From Pseudoneurospora amorphoporcata (lineage: Eukaryota; Ascomycota; Sordariomycetes; Sordariales; Sordariaceae), in NCBI GenBank assembly GCA_033297205.1, contig MU859154.1, positions 1 to 64,000 of the forward strand: DNA of 64,000 nt. Reading direction: 5' to 3'. Of this stretch, positions 11,441-21,588 are shown piece after piece. The notes below the pieces were generated by a model. It had not been told where the DNA came from, did not search any database, and saw nothing but the letters and a program-made list of their open reading frames with translations. Numbering within the stretch: the stretch's first letter is position 1; each line of letters starts with the position of its first letter. The translations under genes and the position numbers were made by a program.

Positions 11441-13070
11441 ATGGATACTAGAAGGATCCTTGAACACCCGACACTCGCAGCCGTGCTGTCGGTTACCTTC
11501 AACGATGACAACAGCTGGTTCGCCGTGGGGTTAGACCATGGTTTCCGCAGTAAGTCTCCAAGAAAACCTTGTTGTTTGCTGTTTGATATCATCAACATGG
11601 GACAAGTGCTGATGGCATATGCCCATCTAGTTTATGAGTCGGGAACATGCAATCCAAGACCCTCTCGCAGTAAGTTCTGACAAAACCATGCGCAGTCACT
11701 TTAACAATACAACAACTTGCTGATAGATATGTACTCCCATAGACATCGGTTCCGGTATCGGGATGGTCCAGATGCTCGGGCGAACAAACATTCTTGGACT
11801 GGTTGGTGGAGGACGGCAGACGAACTTCAGCCGGAACAAGGCAAGTCATGGCAACATTTTGTCCTTCTCCCAGCCTTCGAAGTCGCCTTGACTTACTAAC
11901 ACTGGTGAAATGAAGCTTGTCCTGTGGGACGACAAGGCCAAAAAGGAAGTAGGCATCATCAGCGCCTCGACATCAGTTCGAGGGGCCAAGGTGTCCAGCA
12001 AGCGAATCGTCCTGGTTTTGAAGGACCGAGTGCAAGTCCACCAAACGACCAAACCCCGCACTCTGCTTGCCACATACGAAACGGCCGACAACCCTCTAGG
12101 CCTGTGCTGTCTCTCCTCAGATCGCATCGCCTTCCCGGGCAGGACGGTCGGCCACGTCCAGCTCGTGGAGATTAAGACTGGCAATGTCAGCATCATACCC
12201 GCGCACACGTCAGCGCTGCGGGCCATGGCTTTGAGCCAAGATGGGGAGCTGCTGGCTACGGCGAGCGAGGTGGTAAGGACCCTTAAATCACAGATTCAAC
12301 ATACGCACATTGAATGCCAGACGGCATGCTAATACCAGTAATTGTGATAGGGAACCATCATCCGAGTCTTCGCAACATCCAACTGCGCTCGCCTGCATGA
12401 GTTGCGCCGCGGCATCGACAAAGCCATAATCTTCTCCATCGGCTTCAATCCCTCGGGCAACTATCTAGCCTGCACATCCGATAAATCGACCCTCCATGTT
12501 TTCGACGTGCCTCGCCCCGGCGGCGGCGGCGGCGGCGGCGGCGCCAGACCAACTACCAGCAACGGCGGCGCTTCCACCGCCGGCGAACCCTCTATGGGCA
12601 CGGGCAACAACCGCCCCTCTAGCCCATACTCCGTCGCCTCGAGCAGCGGATATGGCGGCGGAGGCAGCGTAATAGTCAATGGCACAAACATTGGCGGCAG
12701 CTCAGATATGACCGCCCCTGACGACGGCGGCCAAAGTCGCTGGGGCTTCCTCTCCAAATTGCCCGGGATGCCGCGCGTCTTCACAGACAAGTACTCCTTT
12801 GCCTCTGCCAGGTTCGAGATGGCCGACGAGCCTGTGTCCAACGGCAGCCGCGAACCGGTGGGCACGGGCACGGGCATCATCGGGGGCCCGCTGAAGGGCA
12901 ATCTGGGCTGGATCAGCGAGACGGAAGTGGTGGTAATTGGGGCTGGGAGAGATCCCAAGTGGGAGAAGTTTTCGGTCCAGGAGGGCGGGCAGCAGACGGG
13001 ATACCAGGGCGGAGGAGGACGCAAGCTGGTCAGGGTTGGGTGGAAGAGGTATGGGGGGGAGACGCCTTAG
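11441..13070 (+). CDS. hsv2: PROPPIN Hsv2 (SVP1-like, WIPI3/4 type)
   Basis: A seven-bladed WD40-like PROPPIN that binds PtdIns3P and PtdIns(3,5)P2 on endosomes and vacuoles and acts in autophagy. Five exons (11441-11549, 11631-11669, 11743-11840, 11916-12272, 12351-13070) encode 440 residues. The phospholipid site is LRRG (residues 219-222), the Hsv2-type form of the FRRG motif. The blade before it has HTSALRAMALSQDGELLATAS. The third intron starts with GC instead of GT: AAG|GCAAGT, ending GAAG, with a CTTACTAACAC branch site. Without this splice NK-LVLWDD is not restored. A (GGC)n tract at 12519-12543 encodes a run of Gly in a loop, followed by a Ser/Gly-rich insertion. This insertion varies in the family and is unlikely to be structured. 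It is convergent with ist3. Confidence 0.93.
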
Positions 13071-13550
13071 GTGGACGAACGGTTGGGGGATTGGACGCTT
13101 GTGTGAGGACGGCGTTGAATGGGGATGGTGGGGGATCTGATGATTGCATTTCCGAGTAACATTGTCTGGGTAATGATGGAGAAGTAACCGAGGGTATGGG
13201 TGCATTGGCATTCACACAAGGTTTGGTTTACTACGTACGTCGTTCTGTTATTGTCGTATTGGGAGGTGTTTGGATGGTAACAGCGTTTACAACAAGAGGA
13301 TATAATGTATCTTGACAAGCATATCGAGGTGTTATTCTTGGAAAGCGAACACAATTAGGTCATATCATCGCCTGTATTGTTCCTTTTCTTTCCCTTTTTT
13401 TGCAGAGACCAAAGACTTGGATAGTACCGCTGGAGGATATGTTCGCAACAACACAAGCTTGACCTAGACACAGCAATACAAAGCAGGTTGTACTCACCGT
13501 GTCATCTCAACCAGTCCATCTAAGTAAGCAAAGGTCGAATGTCCCGCCGT
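13071..13550. other. Convergent 3' region, Hsv2 / Ist3
   Basis: 480 bases between two convergent stop codons. It is AT-richer than the coding flanks and holds no credible gene. It should contain both 3' untranslated regions. Confidence 0.5.
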
Positions 13551-14813
13551 TTAATCTCTAGATGACGGCCGCGGGCTTCTGCTCCTGGGTCTGCTCCTAG
13601 GACACCGATCTTCCATGTCCCGATCGCGGTGGCGACGGCGTTCACGATCTTCGGTAGGATCGTGTTTGCGGTCATCTTTTTTGCTGATGTGCTTGTCTCC
13701 GCCTCTGTCCCTTTCCCGGTCCCGGCTCCTGTCTGTGTCTCTGTCGCGATCACGGCGGCTTTCCCGGTCACGGTCACGGCCGCGGTTTCGATCTCTATCC
13801 CTAGAGGAATCCCGCCGCGACCGCTTATCGTCACGATCTGCGTCCTTCATCTCCACGTCGTTGTCAACATCGTCGCGTCTCCTTCGCTTTTCAGCGGAAG
13901 GTGAGGTTTCTTCTCTTTCGGACCTTGGCCTTTTCCGGTCGGCATCGCGATCGTCTCCGCCCCTGTCTCTGTATTTGCGATCACGAGAACGAGAACGAGA
14001 ACGGTCGCCATGACTCCGGGTGCGATCGTGGTTACGGGATCTATCCATGTCGACGTCTTCGACCCTCTTCGGGGACCGATGTGATCGATGATGGTGGCGA
14101 CTCTCCCTCTCTCTGTCCTTATCCTTGTCTCTGTCGTCACGGTGCCTGTGTCTCCGACTGTGATGGCTCGACCTATGCCTCTCCTTCTCCTCCCTCTTCT
14201 TCTCCCTCCTCAACGCCTCCTCCACCTCTTTCTTCTTCTCTTCAATCAAGAACTCCTTCATGGGATCGTCATCATCATGATTTTCCAGAAGCAGCTGCAG
14301 CTCCCTTTCCTCCTTTAGCATCGACCTGCTTTTCGGTTTCTTATCGTTCTCCTCCTCCTCTTCATCTTCTTCGCCTCCAGTCTCCTCTTCGGATCCCAAC
14401 CCCTTCTCCGCTCTCTCCTTGCGTACCATATCCTCCCACCCAACCCTCCCCTCCTCCGGATCCTCGTCATCCCTTATTTTGTATCTTGCATGATCGACCC
14501 TGATCAGTCTTCCGCCAATCTCTGCTCCGCCCAAATTATCAACCGCCAAGTCGGTGCTGCGCTGGTCCTCGTATTTTAACCAGCCGAACCCCTTGGATTT
14601 TCCGGTTTCCTTGTCGCGCACTAGTTTGAGAAACACCGGCTCGCCGAACTGGCTGAAGATGGTGATCACGTCACCCTCGGACAGGTCGTAGGGAAGACCC
14701 CCAAAATACACGAAGGCGGTGTCGCGGTAGTCGACGTGCCAGGAGGCTTCGGGGGAGATGCCGGCTTCGATTTCGCGCTTGTTGAGGGCTTGGATGGCGC
14801 GAATTTGGTTCAT
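13551..14813 (-). CDS. ist3: U2 snRNP / RES complex RNA-binding protein Ist3 (RBMX2)
   Basis: A 420-residue single-exon gene for the RRM protein of the pre-mRNA retention and splicing (RES) complex, called Snu17/Ist3 in yeast, Cwf29 in fission yeast and RBMX2 in animals. The N terminus MNQIRAIQALNKREIEAG is the family signature. The RRM follows, with RNP2 FVYFGGL (34-40) and RNP1 KSKGFGWLKY (72-81). After the RRM come a region that binds partners in the family (RVDHARYKI) and an acidic stretch. From about residue 190 to the end is a very long Arg/Asp/Ser-rich tail, far longer than in yeast (148 residues in total there), resembling RS domains of metazoan RBMX2. I place the start at 14813 (AACAACAATGAACC), not at the in-frame ATG at 14882, because the family begins here. 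Nuclear. Confidence 0.93.
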   Translation of the reverse strand: MNQIRAIQALNKREIEAGISPEASWHVDYRDTAFVYFGGLPYDLSEGDVITIFSQFGEPVFLKLVRDKETGKSKGFGWLKYEDQRSTDLAVDNLGGAEIGGRLIRVDHARYKIRDDEDPEEGRVGWEDMVRKERAEKGLGSEEETGGEEDEEEEENDKKPKSRSMLKEERELQLLLENHDDDDPMKEFLIEEKKKEVEEALRREKKREEKERHRSSHHSRRHRHRDDRDKDKDRERESRHHHRSHRSPKRVEDVDMDRSRNHDRTRSHGDRSRSRSRDRKYRDRGGDDRDADRKRPRSEREETSPSAEKRRRRDDVDNDVEMKDADRDDKRSRRDSSRDRDRNRGRDRDRESRRDRDRDTDRSRDRERDRGGDKHISKKDDRKHDPTEDRERRRHRDRDMEDRCPRSRPRSRSPRPSSRD

Positions 14814-17271
14814 TGTTGTTGTTCTTTTTTTGTGTGCACTTTCAAGGGGACTTCCTCCTTGGTTGTGGTTTTCTTTTTCCACTCCTTTACACCGGATAAA
14901 TCGTTTGTGGTTTCTGACGGGTGGGAATTGTCGTGCAGGTTATTTGATGATGCGATTTCGCCGTTCGGGATTTCAAACGCCCCTAACTCGAGGGATCGTG
15001 ACTTTTGTTGAAGTTGGCGCGGGTGACTGGTGATAGGTAGTTGCGATGACGACGTTGGGTGGCCTTGTCAAAAGATGCCAAGGACTAAAGAAATCTGGAC
15101 CATGCAAGCCTACGCGCTCGAGACCCGACTCACCGCGCTCAGAAGGTGCATGGACGTGAGCCCGGGGATGGCACTTGACAAGGGTTAGGGTTCAGTTGAT
15201 ATGCCAAGCGCGTGCAGCGCGGTACCCACCACAGGACCCGACAGCCTCATTCACTCAGCCTGCATCTTCTGCCGAAGCGTGTGGTACTACAAAGGCTCCA
15301 TGATTGCTACAATTGTGAGATGGAAACTTTGATCAGTTACTTTCCATAGTTGCCATTGAGCCTTCCACGCGTCATTGAATAGTTCGTCTTGGGTAGCATT
15401 TGTCAATTACACGAACACTGTTGAAGGAGACGGGACCCTAGGTATTCAGGGTATTTCAGACAAACGGTAAGGTAGCCCAGAAAAGTCTAAATTAACCTCG
15501 AGCCGCTATCGAAACATGGATAGAGCAAATCACGTTCGAGAAAACTATAAATGCTAGCTCTTCCAGGTATAATACAAGCCTCGTTCCTGTTGAAGGTTGG
15601 CTCACAGGATACAGCGAGTAAGAAGATAAGGGTTCGAGATTGGTATTGGGCTGATCCTTGACCGCTTGGTCCAACTTTCACACTAGGACACCTCAGGTTT
15701 CAAGATGTCGTCCGCAGCGCATATCATCTGATGAGAACCGTGACCTCTCTACTTTGTCCTACCTGTCAATGGCATCAATGGTTCATGTATTATTTTTCTC
15801 CTTAATGTAACACTGGTGAAGGAAAAATGACATGAAAAGTTGTTACAACACGGCACCAAAATCCATCCTCCCGTCGTATCACAGAGCTGTCTGGTGGCAC
15901 ATGCGTGGGATGGATGCGGAGGAGGAAAGGTGCATTCAGCAGCCGCCAGCCAGCATGGAAGTGAGGTGGAGGAAAAGGAGGGGCGGGAAGCATCCATGCA
16001 GCCAATCTCAATGGCTTGTGATTGTTTGCCAGAGAGGAAGAAGAAAAAGAAGAACCGGTTTCCCATTGAAGACATTTTGAAGGCGTTATCCTGTTCATGA
16101 CTTTTCAGCGACATCCTAAGTCACGATTTCAGGCAGACTTGGCCAAAAAGGGTCCATGCTTCCCCGCCATTGGGTTCTGTGAGCTTGGCTGTGGTGCTGC
16201 TGTCTGTGCATCAATGCCGCCAAAAAAAAAGATGGAGCTCTGATGAAGCTCGGTCCAATGTTCGTCTCAAAAGTTGCCAAGACATTCAGCTTCCCCTTTT
16301 AAAAAAAAACATCGGGAAGTTCACCCCAGACAAGCGACGGGCAAGGACGACAGACCCTCGCCTACCACCGCTCCCCCTCCCTCTCCCCCCACCGCCTTGG
16401 GCCTTATCCTGGTGGATCGCCTTGTATCCTCCCACTTAGTTGGCTTTGGGTCGACATCTGGCCAAAATCCAAAAAGTTCAAAACGCATCCGCCCAAGCAT
16501 ACGCCAGTCATCGTGCGTTGAAAAAGTGGTGTCTCGGCGGTGTCCATTGCCGCTTTTAGAGTTGTACCGGTGCGAAAAAGAGACTACGAACGCCTAGGCC
16601 CCCTCAAGGCTTCCCCCCTCCCCTCTTCGGTGACAGACAAGGCGACCCTGTTCCCGTCCCTCGTTTCGTGCCCGCAGTCTTTTTCTCCGCTTCCCTCTTT
16701 AAAATCACCAAACATTGGGCGATTATATTGTTAAGGTTGTCCCTCTTTTATCCACACCACGCCGAGCTCATCCTCCTCCTCGGGGCTCGTCTTGCTCTTG
16801 TCTAGCTGTCCAGACTCCCGTCTCTTCCTCTTGCCCACTGCCATTCCAACTTTCTCCTCTTCCTGTTTACATTCGCTATACTACCAGACACGCTGGCGGC
16901 GACAAGAGTGTCTCATTGTGGTTGCTTGTATCGCATTCGCTATCCCACTGTGCAATACGGCGCATAGTTCTTCGATAGAACAGGGAATTCCCTCCTCTGC
17001 CCGCGTCTCTGGATCCAGCTCTGTCCCATCTGGTCGCCTACCTTGCGGACTCGATCACTCGACTCAGTACGCTCCCCCGGCCTGTGTGTGCTGTATCAGT
17101 CACCAAGAATCCCGTCGAATCTACTCCATTGTTTGAGCATCTGAAAGCTGCGCCTAGCTCCACCGTCGCCTCCGCTTTCAGGCCTTATCAGTCCACTGCC
17201 CACTTCTCTTCCAGTTGTTTAGCCGGCAGCGGAACCAATTGGCGCACCGTCGTCAGTTCCAAGCTTGAATC
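14814..17271. promoter_or_regulatory. Divergent promoter region, Ist3 / ceramide synthase
   Basis: 2.5 kb with no recognised gene. The telobox-like word AAGGGTTAGGGTTCA lies at 15180-15194, about 370 bases upstream of the Ist3 start. From about 16,360 to 17,270 the plus strand is pyrimidine-rich with repeated CT tracts, as expected for a long 5' leader of the ceramide synthase gene. Several short upstream ATGs lie in this leader, so uORFs are possible but cannot be assigned. Confidence 0.45.
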
Positions 17272-19087
17272 ATGGGCGATTCCCATACCCAGAGCTCCAA
17301 TAATGGGCCCGATCAGCGAGTGAGGCGGAATACCGCGACATCTGCCGTTCCCTCCTCTGGAGTCACCAGCACCAGCAGCAGCGCAGCTCTCCCACCTCAG
17401 CGGAGGACTGTCAAACGCGAGAAGTCTGGCAACCCCAAGAATATGAATGGTCCCCTCTACATGCAGCGCAACGAAAACATCGTTCTTGTGCGTCGCGTCA
17501 AGAGGAAGGGCGAGGGCCCTCTGAAGCAGTTGACGCGCTGGTTCGTTGAGAACCAGATCGGTATGTGAACATGTTCCCTTTAGAACCACGAGACACTGTC
17601 TAGTCAGGAAGCACACCACTGACTCCTCTCTGTCTTTATCCAGGCTTCGCTTCAAACCTCCTCGCTCTCCTCTTCCTCGCCCATGGATGTATGCCTCGCG
17701 CCCGCTCTCACACCGGAAAGTACTTTACGCTCTCGTACTACAACCCAACAACCGGACAATATGGCCTCGGCAAGGATGACGGCTTCCTCATCTTCTTCTG
17801 CATCATCCTCTTTACCGGCCTCCGCGCTGCCACCTTGGAATACTTGTTCGCGCCGTACGCAAAGTCCAGGGGTATCTCCAAGAGGAAGGACATCACCAGG
17901 TTTAGCGAACAGGCTTGGCTCCTGATCTACTACAGCGTCTTCTGGACTCTCGGTCTCGTACGTTTCTCTCTTTTTCCATGCCATGGCGCCGCTTTCGTTT
18001 CTTTCCGGCGCGGCGCGGCGCGGGTGAACATACACACCAGTTTTAGAACTGACAAGCCATGCTTTTTTCCCATATAGTACATCTACTGCCAATCACCGCA
18101 CTTCTTCAACCTCCGAGAGCTCTGGACGAACTGGCCCAACCGTGAGCTTACCGGACTCATGAAGGGATACATGCTTGCCCAGTTGGCCTTTTGGCTGCAG
18201 CAAATTCTGGTTATCAACATTGAAGAGCGCAGAAAGGACCACTGGCAGATGTTCACCCATCACATTATTACCATCTGCCTCATCTACGCCTCTTACAGAT
18301 ACGGACACACCCGCGTTGGTAACCTTATCTTGGTTCTGATGGATGTTGTGGACTTGTTCCTTCCGGTACGTCTTCCCCCCTTTCCTCCTTTTCCCGCCAG
18401 CATGCGCAACCACAAATGACTAACACCATTTCCCCATTTCTACAGCTCGCCAAGTGCCTCAAATACCTCGGCCACTCCACCGCCTGCGACTTCATGTTCG
18501 TCGTCTTCATGGTCTCGTGGTTCATCGCCCGCCACGTCTTGTACTTGGCGGTCTGCTATTCCGTCTACGCGCACACACCCTCCATCATGCCGTACGGCTG
18601 CTTCACCGGTTCCCAGGGGAACCTTTCCGGTCCCTTCCAGCCGCCCACCGACAAGGGCGCCTTGTATCTCCTCGAGCCGCTCTGGAAACCCGATGGACTG
18701 GTGTGCTATGACGACACGGTCAAGTGGGCCTTCCTCTCGATGCTGCTCTTCTTGCAAGCCCTGACCATTATGTGGTTCTCGCTCATCATCCGCGTGGCCG
18801 TGCGCGTGCTCAAGGGTGAGGGCGCTGATGACACGCGCAGTGATGATGAGGGCTGCGGGGATGACATTGATGCGGAGGATGACGAGGAGGAGTTTGCGGA
18901 GTATGTCTATGAGGAGACTCACGCGCTGGCGGAGGAGGTTGGTGTTGATGAGCTTGATCTCAAGAACTGGGCGGAGAGAAGACGCGCCGCTGGCGCTGGG
19001 GTGACGGCCACGGGTGTCAGTCTGCCTGGTCATAGTGATCGGAAGGAACTGCTCGGTCGGATTGGGTGTGAGAAGCAGGTTGAGTAA
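17272..19087 (+). CDS. lag1: Ceramide synthase (Lag1/Lac1, TLC domain)
   Basis: An ER membrane acyl-CoA:sphingoid base N-acyltransferase that makes dihydroceramide or phytoceramide for sphingolipid synthesis. Four exons (17272-17560, 17644-17957, 18078-18365, 18446-19087) encode 510 residues. The N-terminal 90 residues are basic and Ser-rich. The TLC (Lag) domain spans roughly residues 200-400 and contains the catalytic pair His262-His263 in MFTHHIITICL and the acidic pair D290/D293 in LMDVVDLFLP. At least six hydrophobic segments are seen. The C-terminal tail is strongly acidic (DDIDAEDDEEEFAEYVYEE), a typical phospho-regulated tail in fungal members by analogy. The chain-length class (long or very long acyl-CoA) cannot be told from what I see. 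It is convergent with the CAP protein gene. Confidence 0.94.
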
Positions 19088-20451
19088 ATGCTGGCCCAAA
19101 TGGAGTAAAGGCCTGGGATGGATGATGTCGTCGTCATCATCATCGACGTCGTCAGATGTGTGTGTCCCTTCAGTCCCGAGTAGCTGAGCGCCCAACTTGT
19201 CTTGGCTGTTTGCGCATACGGGTGAGACACTCGCTGGAAGAACGAGAAGAAAATTTTCCTTACTTCTTCACTGTTACATATACAGCTAAAAAGAACCTAA
19301 ACGCCTACCTAGAAGAGCTTTACTTTTTTGGACCATAGAACGGGGCTCAGCTGGGGAGTTGGCATGAGAAACGGGAATGAAATTAAATGGTACTTTTATG
19401 AGAAGAAATCAATCGGGCTGTATTGGAGGAAATGGTGATCACATCGGCGGTATGATATGATATGACTAGGAAGCTAAGGATTGAGGAAAAGCAAAAAGAC
19501 TGAGGGTGACTTGACTTCGTCACCTGTAGAGCAGAGGAGCAGGTTACGGGTGGCGTTCAGTGTTGAAGTGTAACTGGGTTTATAAAGAATCATACCTAAC
19601 GAACCATCATCACGAGGACATGGGCGATTATATGTATATGGACTTGGTTTGTATTTGTGGCTATCCGTACTAAGGACTTCTCAAGTCCGCCTTCGAGAAC
19701 CCATGATGCCTTTAGCGACGCCGTGGTCAGGTTGCCCCGACACCAACTTGCAAGCGCACCATCCGCAACAATGTATACCAAACCAAGCAATCCTCCACAG
19801 GAACACCTTCGGGCTTGAGCGAACCTTTGAGAAGAAAAAAGGTACAACTCCCAGCCAAACCAACGAGCGGAGCGTGTCCGACGTCCAAAGAAGCAAAAGA
19901 AGAATCGACGTTTTTTTACATACAACATGGAGAGATCAATGTTCAAGAAGTGAACAAGGGTAAAGAAAATGTTAGCCAGCTGACGTAGTCAACCAATAAC
20001 ATTCAACACCCAAAGAAAGAAAATAATGCAGATACCATCATGATACCGGTTTCTTTGTCTCCAAATCATTCCCGTGATGGCCTTTTGGTGGTCTGTGTTG
20101 TTTGCCTTTTAAAACCGAAATGTCATGCCGTCGTAAAAATCCAGATGTATGGCGTTTCTACGTTGCCAAGGGACGCAAAAGGTGTTGCCATAACTGGACG
20201 ATGCATGCTGGTTTGCGCAACTGCCGTTGTAGATACAGACCTCCTAGTAGAGGAAAACCGATCATGATTTGCGCGCTCCAGGCGTATGGGAAGTAAATTG
20301 GAACAAAGATGTCGCTGATGGGGTTCTGTGTACATATGCACACCCTACTACTAGAGGGGCTTTTGGCAGGAGTGTGGCCACGATGTAGCCAGAGCGAATG
20401 AGCCACATGATGTCACTCCTACCTACGAAGATGCGAGTCTTCGGGGCGTGT
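19088..20451. other. Convergent 3' region, ceramide synthase / CAP protein
   Basis: 1.36 kb between two convergent genes. It is moderately AT-rich with short open frames in all phases and none credible. It contains the two 3' untranslated regions. No RNA gene or repeat recognised. Confidence 0.45.
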
Positions 20452-21588
20452 TTAAGCAACAATGCCAGCCTGGCCGAGAGGAGCCCCAACGTTCTTGCCG
20501 TAGGCACCGCCCATGTTGCCTGTGAAGAGTGTTAGTGGCTGTACGTTGATCATAGATAAATAAAACTTACCGGGAGGATAATAGTTGCAGACAGTGTACC
20601 AAACGTCCATCTGCGTGCTCATGGTGCCCTTGGGGCAGTACTGCGTATAGCAGCCAACCTCCTTAGACTCCTTCCAAACGAGCTGAGAGAAATGGCCCCA
20701 GCTCTCGAAGTTAGACGTGTCCGGGTTATCATTGCCATAGTTGGAGGCAGGCCAAAGGGGAAGCTCCCCGTTATACCACATGTTAGTTGTGGCCTGAGCA
20801 CCAGCTTTGGCAGCGCCCTTATCCAGGACGACCTGCGTGTTGCTAGAACCCCACATGGCGATGTTCTGACCGTAGCCACCGCCGCCGGGAGTCCTTGAGG
20901 TTTGTCAGTACAATAAAAGTCAAAAATGTAGTCAGATAATATCTTACAGGTCGTGTTGGAACTTGCACGGGGCCGCAGCTTCCTGAGCATACTTGGCATA
21001 GGACTCTCCCCAAGTCATAGCATCAGCAGAGTGGTTGCTGCGGTGGATGTTGTGGTGATAGAGAAGCGTGTCGGCATAGTCGCCAGCGCTAGAGGCCGCG
21101 GGAGAGTCGACCTTGGTAGTAGCACGCTCCTGGTTGGTGCTGGTGGCAGCAGCAGGTGCAGCAACGACGGCAGGCGCAGTAGTGGGCGCGGGCTGCTCAG
21201 TGCTGGAGCTGACCGGAACAATGATGACGGTAGACGAGGTAGTCTCCGGAGCAGGGGGCGCAGCAACGATGACGGTAGACGAGGTAGTCTCCGGAGCAGG
21301 GGGCGCGGCAACGACGACAATGCTGCTGGAAGAAGGGGTCGGCACGGGAGCGGGAGCCTGGCTAGTCGGCTGGACCACGGTCGTGGAAAGTTTGGTGTGA
21401 TGCGGGCGGCCGGGGCCATGTTGGTGAAAGGCGTTCGCGGTAGCAAAGGGCACGTCTCCGGCAGTGACGGTAACGGTAATCCACTCCTCAACCATTTTGG
21501 TGGTGAAGTGGATGCGTCTGTCCTGGAGAACGGGGCTGGCCGAGGCCATGAGAGCGCCAGAGGCGGCGAGAATCATAGAGCCCTTCAT
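20452..21588 (-). CDS. Secreted CAP/PR-1 superfamily protein
   Basis: Three exons on the minus strand (21588-20948, 20893-20571, 20519-20452) give 343 residues. The start MKGSMILAASGALMASASP is a signal peptide. A Pro/Ser/Thr/Ala-rich spacer (residues about 60-165), probably O-glycosylated, contains a direct tandem repeat of a 16-residue unit starting VAAPPAPETTSSTVI. The CAP domain begins at about residue 168 and has the family motifs HNIHRSNHSADAMTW, YGQNIAMW, HFSQLVWKESKEVGC and VCNYYPPGN. The cavity His of each motif is present. Fungal CAP proteins bind sterols or other small lipids outside the cell; whether this one does is not known. An in-frame ATG further upstream would bury the signal peptide and was not chosen. 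Confidence 0.92.

Noticed and set aside
13615..14503. Plus-strand Arg/Ser- and Ser/Pro-rich frames opposite Ist3
   Set aside because: Mirror reading of the low-complexity RS/RD tail; the minus strand carries the RRM.
14811..14882. Upstream in-frame ATG for Ist3 at 14882
   Set aside because: Family proteins begin at MNQIRAIQ; the extra 23 residues are hydrophilic and unlike the family.
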